15,166 bases of DNA from contig CALFMA010000169.1 of assembly GCA_937880065.1 (NCBI GenBank), forward strand, positions 1-15,166, written 5' to 3'. This document shows positions 6,121 through 12,541 of the stretch, one piece after another. The stretch comes from an uncultured Ruminococcus sp. (GTDB lineage Bacteria > Bacillota_A > Clostridia > Oscillospirales > Ruminococcaceae). Every line of letters starts with the position of its first letter. Position 1 is the first letter of the stretch. The position numbers were made by a program, and so were the translations under genes. Below the pieces are notes generated by a model. It did not search any database. It had not been told where the DNA came from and saw only the letters and a program-made list of their open reading frames with translations.

Positions 6121-6134
6121 AATCTTATTATAAG

Positions 6135-6183
6135 TGCCGCTGACCGGACTTGAACCGGTACGGATGTTACTCCGAGGGATTTT
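6135..6183 (-). tRNA. tRNA-Leu 3' fragment; ICE attachment site (chromosome-side junction)
   Basis: On the minus strand this fragment runs from the second half of the anticodon loop to the discriminator base. It contains AAAA, the anticodon-stem 3' strand TCCCT (6179 to 6175), a 4-bp variable arm (CGGA with TCCG), a T-arm ACCGG-TTCAAGT-CCGGT, and the acceptor strand CAGCGGC followed by A. CCA is not encoded. The long variable arm and the AAAA after the anticodon fit tRNA-Leu (UAA or CAA). The 5' half is absent: no GCCGCTG acceptor strand or D-arm lies upstream (to 6260), and five A's instead of four show the match ends at the anticodon loop. Tyrosine recombinases commonly target this position, so this is the duplicated core left at the element's junction; the intact tRNA should be at the other end. 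Confidence 0.8.
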
Positions 6184-6281
6184 AAGTTTTTATAACATCG
6201 TGGCAGTACGTGGAATTAGACGGCATTTTGAGCCATTTAATGCCCTATAAATAGCGGTTTTTCAAGCACAATTTTTTGCGT

Positions 6282-6299
6282 TTCCCGAAGTATCGGGAA
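6282..6299. repeat. Inverted repeat TTCCCGA / TCGGGAA
   Basis: A perfect 7-bp inverted repeat with a 4-base spacer, about 100 bases inside the element end. It is GC-richer than its surroundings. It could be a binding site for the element's excisionase or repressor; no T-run follows on either strand. Confidence 0.4.
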
Positions 6300-6439
6300 T
6301 GGCAAAATATCAAAAAAACGTTCATTTTTTTTAGATTTAAGTTAGACACAACAGCCGACAAGAAAATTTTGTAAGTTGTTAGATTACCCTGTTGACAAAT
6401 TTTTAAGCGTTTATGAAGTTGTATATGAGAAGTGATGAA

Positions 6440-6463
6440 ATCATATATGATAACATAATCATA
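6440..6463. promoter_or_regulatory. ATCATA half-site cluster (candidate operator)
   Basis: A 12-base perfect palindrome, ATCATATATGAT (6440-6451), is followed 6 bases later by a third ATCATA (6458-6463). Three copies of the half-site in 24 bases, just before the tandem terminators, look like an operator for the element's own regulator. Confidence 0.4.
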
Positions 6464-6474
6464 GAAAGTTTATT

Positions 6475-6500
6475 GCTTCCTTCGGGAAGCTTTTCTATTT
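6475..6500 (+). terminator. Intrinsic terminator with UUCG tetraloop
   Basis: GCTTCC-TTCG-GGAAGC (6475-6490) is followed by TTTTCTATTTT. The C(UUCG)G loop is exceptionally stable. No gene lies upstream on this strand inside the element, so it ends either a short leader RNA or transcription entering from the chromosome. Confidence 0.75.
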
Positions 6501-6520
6501 TATAATTAAATTTTTTATCA

Positions 6521-6555
6521 AGCACTTCTCTTAATCGAGAGGTGCTTTTTTTATT
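6521..6555 (+). terminator. Second tandem intrinsic terminator
   Basis: AGCACTTCTC (6521-6530) pairs with GAGAGGTGCT (6537-6546), with one G.U pair on the plus-strand RNA, followed by TTTTTTTATT. It lies 31 bases after the first terminator and 127 bases before the DUF6017 gene. Confidence 0.8.
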
Positions 6556-6678
6556 CTGTAAATTTTCCTATATTATATCAGTTTTCATATGTTTTGTCAA
6601 GTATAAAAGTTAAATCATTTTTGATTATATCAGCAGCTTTCAAAGCAATTTAATGAAAAATAAAAGGGAGGAAATGGT

Positions 6679-7767
6679 ATGCCAAAACTCAGAAAGCATC
6701 CTACCTACGATTTTACAGTTATGAGCAACAAGATGTATCGAGACCGGAATTTAAAGGCAATTGACAGAGGTCTCCTCGGTACAATGCTGTCACTTGCTGA
6801 TGGATGGGATTTTTCAATAAAGGGATTAGCAAAAATACTGCCTGATGGTGAATCGGCTATTGCTCATTCTCTGAAAAGAATCGAGAATGCCCATTACCTT
6901 TTCCGCAAGCGTAACTATAAAAATGGCGTTATTGTCGGTTGGGATTACATAATCAGCGATGAACCAATGGATGAATTATATGCCGAGGAAGAAAAACGGA
7001 AAGCAGACAAGGCATCCAAGTCAAAGAAAAATGAGTCAGCTGAAAGCTCACCTGTTTTTTTACCTAATCTTGATGTTGATTCTCTTGATGTGGAAAATCA
7101 CGATGTAGATAATCAAGATGTAGAAAACCAACACGATAATATAATAACAAACAATAAAACATCAAAAAATAAAGAATCAATTGATAAAATATCAATCAAT
7201 CCTTCATCTGACGGGGTAACAAAAAATTTCCGTTCACCGAAGTCATTGAACGATAAGAATGATAGATTGAAAAATAATCTCAGTGAACAAAGAGATGATA
7301 TTGAGCTTTTAATCAAATCAAATATTGAATATGACTGGTATCAGGATTTCTTTGATGAAACACCTGATAATAGTATGAACAAAGGTAATGTAACATTCGC
7401 AGGAAGTATTGCTGAAATTGATATGCTTGTAGGTATTATCGTTGATTCGATATGCTCCGAAAAGCAGTATATCCGCATTGGCAAGGAAGATATGCCCCGT
7501 TCCGTAGTTGAAAGCAGATTCAAGAAACTTGAAATGAAGCATATTGAATATGCTCTTAAATGCCTTATGCTTAACACAAAGGAAATACGTAATCCTGTTG
7601 CATATCTTACAACAGTTTTATACAACGCAAGCTTTACCTGTGATTTTGCTGAAAACAATGAACTGAAAAACAGCGACCCTGCACTTTTCATTCCACAGCA
7701 GTTTCACAACGAAGAATTTAAGGATAAATACTATGATAATTCAGTATTTCGTCCCGCAAAACATTGA
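6679..7767 (+). CDS. DUF6017 replication-initiator-like protein with N-terminal winged helix
   Basis: A 362-residue protein and the first gene of the transfer region. The N-terminal part (about 10-95) opens YDFTVMSNKMYRDRNLKAID and reads like the winged-helix domain of Firmicutes replication initiators (RepA_N/DnaD-like), including GLAKILPDGESAIAHSLKRI as a probable recognition segment. A low-complexity linker (about 100-205) contains a DVEN/DVDN repeat tract (131-150) and an Asn/Lys-rich stretch. The C-terminal part (about 217-325), with IRIGKEDMPRSVVESRFKKL and NPVAYLTTVLYNA, is the DUF6017 domain common in conjugative elements. GGGAGG lies 9 bases before the ATG. It probably starts replication of the circular element or regulates transfer; which of these is not shown by sequence. 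Confidence 0.85.
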   Translation: MPKLRKHPTYDFTVMSNKMYRDRNLKAIDRGLLGTMLSLADGWDFSIKGLAKILPDGESAIAHSLKRIENAHYLFRKRNYKNGVIVGWDYIISDEPMDELYAEEEKRKADKASKSKKNESAESSPVFLPNLDVDSLDVENHDVDNQDVENQHDNIITNNKTSKNKESIDKISINPSSDGVTKNFRSPKSLNDKNDRLKNNLSEQRDDIELLIKSNIEYDWYQDFFDETPDNSMNKGNVTFAGSIAEIDMLVGIIVDSICSEKQYIRIGKEDMPRSVVESRFKKLEMKHIEYALKCLMLNTKEIRNPVAYLTTVLYNASFTCDFAENNELKNSDPALFIPQQFHNEEFKDKYYDNSVFRPAKH

Positions 7768-7781
7768 GAGGAGGTGTTTTT

Positions 7782-8051
7782 ATGGCAAAGACAATTATTG
7801 CTCAGTCGGGAGATATTGTGAACTATGATAATATTATCGCAATTTATACTGACGCAGAGAAAAGATTACAGAACGATGATTCAATCACAGTAGAGTACTA
7901 TGTTAAAGCTGATTCTGCAAATTGTACATATACGCTTGGCATATATGAAACTGAAGAAGAAGCAAAAGAAGTGGTTCATCGTTTTGTTGCTTGGCTTCAG
8001 AATGAAATTTTCGGTGTTTATAATTTTAATGCCGATGCCGGAGGTGATTAA
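7782..8051 (+). CDS. Small unknown protein (89 aa)
   Basis: The frame opens at 7764, but the ATG at 7782 is preferred because GAGAGGAGG (7768-7776) lies just before it, directly after the DUF6017 stop. The protein begins MAKTIIAQSGDIVNYDNIIAI, with beta-strand character and then the helical TEEEAKEVVHRFVAWLQNEIF. It has no membrane segment or cysteine pair. Its stop lies 2 bases before PcfB, and the PcfB ribosome site overlaps its last codons, so it belongs to the transfer operon. Small proteins of this shape occur between the initiator and PcfB genes of related elements. No function can be assigned. Confidence 0.8.
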   Translation: MAKTIIAQSGDIVNYDNIIAIYTDAEKRLQNDDSITVEYYVKADSANCTYTLGIYETEEEAKEVVHRFVAWLQNEIFGVYNFNADAGGD

Positions 8052-8053
8052 AT

Positions 8054-8533
8054 ATGACATCTGATTTTGAGCGTGGTACAAAAAAGACGATTGACCTCTC
8101 CATTAAAGCTGAAAAGCTTACATCCGATATTCTTAAATCAGCGATGCAGGAGTTTCTGAATGGAAAAACAGCTAAAAAAGGAAGAATGTCCTATTCACAG
8201 CTTGTGAACAAGACAAATGGTAAACTTGAAAACATTGAAGTGAATAACAGCAATATTGCAGATTTCCTTAATACAGCACGGAAATATGATGTGGATTTTG
8301 CTCTTAAAAAGGACAAATCTACAAGTCCGCCTATATATCACGTTTTCTTTTCAGCAAGCAAAAGCGATAGCTTTCAGAAAGCTTTTTCGGAATATGCTGA
8401 CAAGGTTCGGAATAAGAATGCCAATCGTTGTGAAGTCAACCGTGAAACGCTGGCGAATCACGCTCGGAAAATTCAGAATAAGCCACGCAAAAAGCAGAAA
8501 GAGCGTGAGAAATCAAGATACAACACACGATAG
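8054..8533 (+). CDS. pcfB: PcfB family protein (DUF3801)
   Basis: A 159-residue cytoplasmic protein with the PcfB/DUF3801 layout: an N-terminal helix LSIKAEKLTSDILKSAMQEFL, then MSYSQLVNKTNGKLENIEVNNSNIADF, and the family core ARKYDVDFALKKDKS-PPIYHVFFSA at about 76-104. A strongly basic tail (about 135-159) probably contacts DNA. In the enterococcal pCF10 system PcfB works next to the coupling protein PcfC (a VirD4 ATPase), and here too it directly precedes VirD4. GGAGGTG (8040-8046) before the ATG overlaps the end of the previous gene. Its exact role in loading DNA onto the coupling protein is known only by analogy. Confidence 0.88.
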   Translation: MTSDFERGTKKTIDLSIKAEKLTSDILKSAMQEFLNGKTAKKGRMSYSQLVNKTNGKLENIEVNNSNIADFLNTARKYDVDFALKKDKSTSPPIYHVFFSASKSDSFQKAFSEYADKVRNKNANRCEVNRETLANHARKIQNKPRKKQKEREKSRYNTR

Positions 8534-8559
8534 CTGCAATAAATACCGGAGGGGTTCAA

Positions 8560-8631
8560 ATGAAATTTTTTAAGAAAGTAATTCCCAAGGCACGTTCCGA
8601 TTACATCAAGGAGGTAAGTTGTAAATTATGA
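8560..8631 (+). CDS. 23-residue leader peptide overlapping the VirD4 start
   Basis: A short frame, MKFFKKVIPKARSDYIKEVS plus CKL, begins at the ATG at 8560 after CCGGAGGGG, a good ribosome site. Its TGA overlaps the VirD4 ATG as ATGA (8628-8631), the classic arrangement for translational coupling. The VirD4 ribosome site AAGGAGG lies within its last codons. The peptide is basic and unlike known families. It may have no role beyond delivering ribosomes to VirD4. Confidence 0.5.
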   Translation: MKFFKKVIPKARSDYIKEVSCKL

Positions 8632-10586
8632 AGATTGACAGCAAGAAAACTAAGGAACTTTTTCTACTCTGTATTCCGTATATGATTTTTTCATATGTTG
8701 GCAACAAAATCTGTTACGCATACAGAATTGCAGAGGGCAAGGACATCTCTGAAAAGATGCTTCCGTTTCTCAATGGTATAGGTGATTCCTTTGCAAAAGT
8801 TTTCCCAAGTTTTAACCCTATAGATATTCTTGTAGGTATTGTTATTGCAGTAATTATGAAGATGATTTTGTATATCAATTCAAAAAATCGAAAGAAGTTC
8901 AGACAGGGAGAAGAATACGGCTCAGCTGTATGGGGTACTCACAAAGATGTTCAGCCGTATATGGATTCCAATAATTTTTCAAACAATGTGATTCTTACAC
9001 AAACTGAATCGCTTACAATGGGGAAACCGTCACATCCGAAATATGCAAGAAATAAAAATATTCTGATTGTTGGTGGTTCAGGGTCCGGTAAAACCAGATT
9101 TTTCGTAAAGCCAAACCTTATGCAGATGCACAGTTCCTACGTTGTTACTGACCCAAAAGGTACAGTACTTGTGGAGTGCGGTAAAATGCTTCAACGTGGC
9201 AGACCATTAAGGGACGGAACAGGAAACATTATCAAAGACAAGAATGGAAATACCGTATATGAGCCGTATAATATCAAAGTCTTTAACACCATAGACTTTG
9301 CAAAGTCTATGCATTATAACCCGTTTGCATATATATCTGAAAAGAACAGGGAAAAAGATATTCTGAAATTTGTAGAGGTGCTTATCAAAAACACTTCATC
9401 ATCACAACAGCCAAGTGGCGATGATTTCTGGGTTAAGGCTGAAAAGCTTTTGTATACAGCGTATATTGCAAATATTTTCACATTATCACCTGTGGAGGAA
9501 CGTAATTTTGAAACTCTTATTGAAATGATAAATGCGTCAGAATGCCGTGAGGATGATGAGGATTTCAAAAATGCTGTTGATATTCAGTTTGAGTGCCTTG
9601 ATAACTGGCTAAATAATGTAAAGATACCTACAGATGATGAGGACTATGAAGATTATCAGTTTATGAATGAGTTTCCTCCCTCAGAGGAACAAAAGCGTAT
9701 TGGTGCTTTTGCAATAAAGCAGTACAAGGCATATAAATTGGCTGCGGGTAAAACTGCAAAGTCAATCCTAATATCCTGTTCTACAAGACTTGCACCATTT
9801 GCTATTGACGAGGTACTGGAGATAACCTCTTATGATGAGCTTCACCTTGATAGGCTTGGTGATGAGTTGTCAGCACTATTTGTTATTATCTCCGATACAG
9901 ATGCGACATTTAACTTTCTTGTCGCTATCATGTATTCACAGCTATCCAACCTGCTCTGTACTAAAGCTGACAACAGCAAGGGCGGCAGATTGAAATACCA
10001 CGTCCGCTGTCTGCTTGATGAGTTTGCCAATATCGGTGAAATACCGAACTTTGACAAATTAATTGCTACAATTCGTTCCCGTGAAATATCTGCAAGTATC
10101 ATCTTGCAGACTAAATCTCAGCTGAAAGCGATATACAAGGACAATGCCGATACTATCGAGGGTAACTGCGATACAATGCTGTTCCTTGGCGGTAAGGAAA
10201 AGACTACGCTGAAAGAAATTTCAGAAAGTCTTGGTAAGGAAACTATCGACAGCTTTAATACATCTACCAATCGTGGACAGAGTGAAAGCTATGGTATGAA
10301 CTACCAGAAACTTGGTAAAGAACTTAAATCGCAGGACGAACTTGCAGTAATGGACGGTGGCAAATGTATATTACAGCTCCGTGGAGTTAGACCATTCTTC
10401 TCGGATAAATATGATATAACACGTCACGAAAACTATCATCTTCTGCTTGATTATAACCCGAAACAAGAGTTTGATATCGAAAAATATGTAAACGATAGAA
10501 AAGAAAGACGTTTACGAATGAAAAAAAGCGATGCTTTTACAGAATATGAAAGCAACGTGACAGAAGCCTCAGCTAAGGCAGTATAA
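8628..10586 (+). CDS. virD4: Type IV coupling protein (VirD4/TraG/PcfC ATPase)
   Basis: A 652-residue inner-membrane ATPase that brings the relaxase-DNA complex to the transfer channel. Two N-terminal membrane segments (about 9-31 and 63-84) are followed by the conserved EEYGSAVWGTHKD. Walker A is GGSGSGKT (149-156), followed by YVVTDPKGTVLVECG. Walker B is LLDEFANIG (462-470), followed by the family motif TIRSREISASIILQTKSQLKAIY. The C-terminal half includes QLRGVRPFFSDKYDI, typical of TraG-type proteins. The length is normal for Firmicutes members, and no defect is seen. It follows PcfB and the coupled leader peptide, matching the pcfB-pcfC order of enterococcal plasmids. Confidence 0.97.
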   Translation: MKIDSKKTKELFLLCIPYMIFSYVGNKICYAYRIAEGKDISEKMLPFLNGIGDSFAKVFPSFNPIDILVGIVIAVIMKMILYINSKNRKKFRQGEEYGSAVWGTHKDVQPYMDSNNFSNNVILTQTESLTMGKPSHPKYARNKNILIVGGSGSGKTRFFVKPNLMQMHSSYVVTDPKGTVLVECGKMLQRGRPLRDGTGNIIKDKNGNTVYEPYNIKVFNTIDFAKSMHYNPFAYISEKNREKDILKFVEVLIKNTSSSQQPSGDDFWVKAEKLLYTAYIANIFTLSPVEERNFETLIEMINASECREDDEDFKNAVDIQFECLDNWLNNVKIPTDDEDYEDYQFMNEFPPSEEQKRIGAFAIKQYKAYKLAAGKTAKSILISCSTRLAPFAIDEVLEITSYDELHLDRLGDELSALFVIISDTDATFNFLVAIMYSQLSNLLCTKADNSKGGRLKYHVRCLLDEFANIGEIPNFDKLIATIRSREISASIILQTKSQLKAIYKDNADTIEGNCDTMLFLGGKEKTTLKEISESLGKETIDSFNTSTNRGQSESYGMNYQKLGKELKSQDELAVMDGGKCILQLRGVRPFFSDKYDITRHENYHLLLDYNPKQEFDIEKYVNDRKERRLRMKKSDAFTEYESNVTEASAKAV

Positions 10587-10605
10587 AGAAAAAATGCTAT
10601 GCTGA

Positions 10606-10646
10606 CAGCGAAGAATCCGAAAAAAAGATATAATCGGATGAAGCTG
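10606..10646 (+). promoter_or_regulatory. Stem-loop and TATAAT before the pilin gene
   Basis: In the 91-base gap after VirD4, TCCGA/TCGGA (10616-10620 with 10634-10638) and outer CAGC/GCTG (10606-10609 with 10643-10646) form an interrupted stem. The loop edge contains a perfect TATAAT (10629-10634). CTGACA (10602-10607) would be a -35 box but the spacing is 21 bases, too long. It may be an internal promoter or a processing/stability element for abundant pilin mRNA. Confidence 0.3.
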
Positions 10647-10677
10647 AAATACTGATTTGATTTAAGGAGTTTTTATT

Positions 10678-11085
10678 ATGAATAACACAAATATTTCTGC
10701 TGTAGCAACAGCACAGACAACAAACAAGCGTAATTGGCTTACTAAGGGAAGTAAGCTTGCAAAGAAAGCAATAATGTCACTCACAGTTTTCTGCTGTATG
10801 GCTATGATGTGTGGTACAACAGCTTTTGCGGAAGGTGAAGCTACAGGTGTTGTTGATACTTCAACATTTATCACAACAGCGTGTACCGTGCTTAAATCCG
10901 TTATTTGTCTTATCGGCGGCGGTGTTTCTCTTTGGGGTGTTGTAAACCTTCTTGAAGGTTACGGTAACGATAACCCCGGTGCGAAGTCTCAGGGCATGAA
11001 GCAGCTTATGGCTGGTCTTGGTCTGATCCTCCTCGCTATCATTCTCGTACCTGTACTTGAGGGTATGATGACGGGTGCGGTTTAA
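10678..11085 (+). CDS. Maff2 family protein (VirB2/TrbC pilin-like)
   Basis: A 135-residue membrane protein with a long signal-like leader: basic residues to about 30, a hydrophobic core at 31-50 and a probable cleavage after TAFA (residue 51). Two hydrophobic helices follow (about 66-91 and 110-130). Between them lies the signature segment WGVVNLLEGYGNDNPGAKSQ (86-105) of Maff2 proteins of Firmicutes conjugative elements. Size and topology match VirB2/TrbC pilins, which form the channel or pilus of the type IV machine. AAGGAG lies before the ATG. A 91-base gap with a stem-loop separates it from VirD4, fitting separate tuning of this probably abundant protein. Confidence 0.92.
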   Translation: MNNTNISAVATAQTTNKRNWLTKGSKLAKKAIMSLTVFCCMAMMCGTTAFAEGEATGVVDTSTFITTACTVLKSVICLIGGGVSLWGVVNLLEGYGNDNPGAKSQGMKQLMAGLGLILLAIILVPVLEGMMTGAV

Positions 11086-11106
11086 ATATATAAGCTGACA
11101 TAAAAG

Positions 11107-11146
11107 ACAGATTACGATGGTGGGTGGTTTGTGGGAATTAATCTGT
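11107..11146 (+). promoter_or_regulatory. Hairpin with G-rich loop before the VirB6-like gene
   Basis: ACAGATTA (11107-11114) and TAATCTGT (11139-11146) form an 8-bp stem around a 24-base loop with four G runs (11119-11120, 11122-11124, 11126-11127, 11133-11135). These could stack as a two-layer G-quadruplex. It sits in the 88-base gap between the pilin and VirB6-like genes, upstream of the ribosome site AAGGAAGTGA. It may reduce polymerase or ribosome flow into the membrane-channel genes. Confidence 0.35.
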
Positions 11147-11173
11147 AATCTCATAGTAAGGAAGTGATGAAAA

Positions 11174-12115
11174 ATGGGAGTAATCAGTGATGCGATAGAT
11201 GCCCTTGAAGATTGGTGCTGTGACTTATTCAAGGATGGTATCAAATCTCAATTTGACGGAATATCCACACTTCTGAGTGATACGTTTTCACAGACAACAG
11301 GAAGTACAGGACTTGTGCAAAGTTTTATTACAAAACATCCTGCACAGTTCACAGGTGCAGCAGATGGTGCAGCAGACGGAACAATGGTGTGGAATACAAT
11401 TGAAACACTTTGTAATAACGTAGTTGTACCAATCGGTGGATTTGTATTGACAATTATTCTGCTGAATGACTTGATTCAAACAGTAATACGAGGGAACAAT
11501 TTCAAAGACTTTGATGATTCAATATTTATAAAATGGATTATTAAAGCGTTATGCGGTGTGATACTTGTTTCAAATGTGTATTACATAGCTTCAGGACTAT
11601 TTTCTTTCGGTACAAATGTTTGTGCTAATGGCTTAAACACACTGTTTGGTACAAATGATTATCTGTCATCATCTCTCACCCTGAATAAATCAGCACTCAG
11701 CGGACTTGGAATCGGTGAACTTATGACCGTCTGGTTTATTTCTCTGATAGTTCACTTAGGTGTAATGATACTGATTGTAGCAATTATAATAACCCTTGCA
11801 AGCCGTATTATTGAAGTATTTATGTATCTGAGTGTTGCTCCGATTCCAATGGCAACAATGATGGACAGCGGGGAATGGAGCAGTATAGGCAAAAACTGGA
11901 TTAAACAACTTCTTGCACTTTCATTCCAAGGTTTCTTTATAGTGGTAGCATTAGGTATATTCAAAACACTTCTTTCAAATATGATTGTTCGTATTAATTC
12001 AGGAAGTGACGGAATTATTATGTCAATGGCTATGCTGTTGGGATATACAGCTGCACTTATTTTTACAATTCTGAGAACAAGTGCTATCAGTAAATCGGTT
12101 TTCAATGCCCATTGA
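11174..12115 (+). CDS. VirB6/TrbL-like conjugal transfer membrane protein
   Basis: A 313-residue polytopic membrane protein. Hydrophobic segments lie at about 84-105, 120-145, 182-209, 213-230, 248-268 and 281-300. The core RIIEVFMYLSVAPIPMATM followed by WIKQLLALSFQGFFIVVALGIF is typical of TrbL/VirB6-like proteins in Firmicutes conjugative elements, which form the inner-membrane channel. The N-terminal 70 residues are amphipathic and contain a short GAADGAADG repeat (61-69). The ATG at 11174 follows AAGGAAGTGA. It lies between the pilin and PrgI genes, the usual order. VirB6 proteins vary greatly, so the call rests on topology, core motif and position. Confidence 0.88.
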   Translation: MGVISDAIDALEDWCCDLFKDGIKSQFDGISTLLSDTFSQTTGSTGLVQSFITKHPAQFTGAADGAADGTMVWNTIETLCNNVVVPIGGFVLTIILLNDLIQTVIRGNNFKDFDDSIFIKWIIKALCGVILVSNVYYIASGLFSFGTNVCANGLNTLFGTNDYLSSSLTLNKSALSGLGIGELMTVWFISLIVHLGVMILIVAIIITLASRIIEVFMYLSVAPIPMATMMDSGEWSSIGKNWIKQLLALSFQGFFIVVALGIFKTLLSNMIVRINSGSDGIIMSMAMLLGYTAALIFTILRTSAISKSVFNAH

Positions 12116-12127
12116 GTAGGAGGTATT

Positions 12128-12499
12128 ATGGCACATTATGTAAAAATTCCAAAAGACCTCAATGATATCAAAGAAAAATTCATTATGGGATTTACAAAAA
12201 GACAGGTAATATGCTTTGGTATCGGTCTTGTTATAGGTTTGCCTGTATTTTTTCTTACAAGAACTGCATTGGGAATGAGTGGTGCGATATTTGCTATGGG
12301 TGCTTGTGCAGCTCCTGCAATACTCTGCGGACTTTTCAAGAAAAACGGAGTATTTCTTGAAAAACAGGCGAAATTCATTTTCGAATACTTTACAAGACCA
12401 CGAAAGCGTTATTACAAAACAACAAATATATACGAGTGCATTGAACGGCATATCGAATATGACAAAATCAATAAAAAGCTGAGAGATGCCGAGGACTAA
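12128..12499 (+). CDS. PrgI family protein (VirB3-like)
   Basis: A 123-residue protein that begins AHYVKIPKDLNDIKEKFIMG, the standard PrgI opening. Two adjacent hydrophobic helices (about 25-44 and 47-70) are followed by a basic cytoplasmic tail containing FEYFTRPRKRYYKTTN. PrgI/VirB3 proteins sit in the inner membrane and anchor the VirB4 ATPase, which is encoded directly downstream. TAGGAGGTATT before the ATG is a strong ribosome site, 12 bases after the VirB6-like stop. Confidence 0.93.
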   Translation: MAHYVKIPKDLNDIKEKFIMGFTKRQVICFGIGLVIGLPVFFLTRTALGMSGAIFAMGACAAPAILCGLFKKNGVFLEKQAKFIFEYFTRPRKRYYKTTNIYECIERHIEYDKINKKLRDAED

Positions 12500-12511
12500 T
12501 GGCTCTCGGCT

Positions 12512-12532
12512 CTCCAACTCAAAGATTGGAGG
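12512..12532 (+). promoter_or_regulatory. Hairpin covering the VirB4 ribosome binding site
   Basis: CTCCAA (12512-12517) pairs with TTGGAG (12526-12531) around an 8-base loop. The 3' arm contains most of the only ribosome site, GGAGG (12528-12532), of the GTG-started VirB4 gene. Folding would hide the site unless ribosomes finishing the PrgI gene, 13 bases upstream, keep it open. Confidence 0.45.
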
Positions 12533-12541
12533 TTTTATAAA

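Larger units (their letters stand above)
5896..6134. other. Intergenic stretch between the unknown gene's promoter and the tRNA fragment
   Basis: No gene is supported here. The stretch contains two minus-strand terminators, listed separately. A minus-strand open frame of 84 codons (5847-6101) crosses both terminators, is rich in Cys and Ile, has no good ribosome binding site and is judged spurious. Confidence 0.5.
6188..6678. other. Element end region: 490 bases without a gene
   Basis: No coding frame is supported. The stretch holds, in order, an inverted repeat (6282-6299), a TTGACA hexamer (6392-6397) without a good -10 partner, an ATCATA half-site cluster (6440-6463) and two tandem plus-strand terminators (6475-6500 and 6521-6552). 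A very AT-rich leader runs from there to the DUF6017 gene, and no convincing promoter is found in it. Recombinase arm-binding sites would be expected near the junction but cannot be identified by eye. Confidence 0.6.

Noticed and set aside
6392..6420. A promoter built on TTGACA at 6392-6397.
   Set aside because: No acceptable -10 hexamer lies 16-19 bases downstream, so it is only mentioned as a hexamer.
7069..7128. Short DNA repeats in the DUF6017 gene considered as a CRISPR-like array.
   Set aside because: The units are about 15 bases, in frame, without spacers, and encode a simple amino-acid repeat.
7764..7781. An upstream start (MRGGVF) for the 89-aa protein.
   Set aside because: Its codons are the ribosome binding site of the ATG at 7782.
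11117..11167. A 16-codon frame (begins MVGGLWELICN) in the gap before the VirB6-like gene.
   Set aside because: There is no ribosome site before its ATG, and the hairpin with G runs explains the sequence as well. It is kept only as a possible leader.
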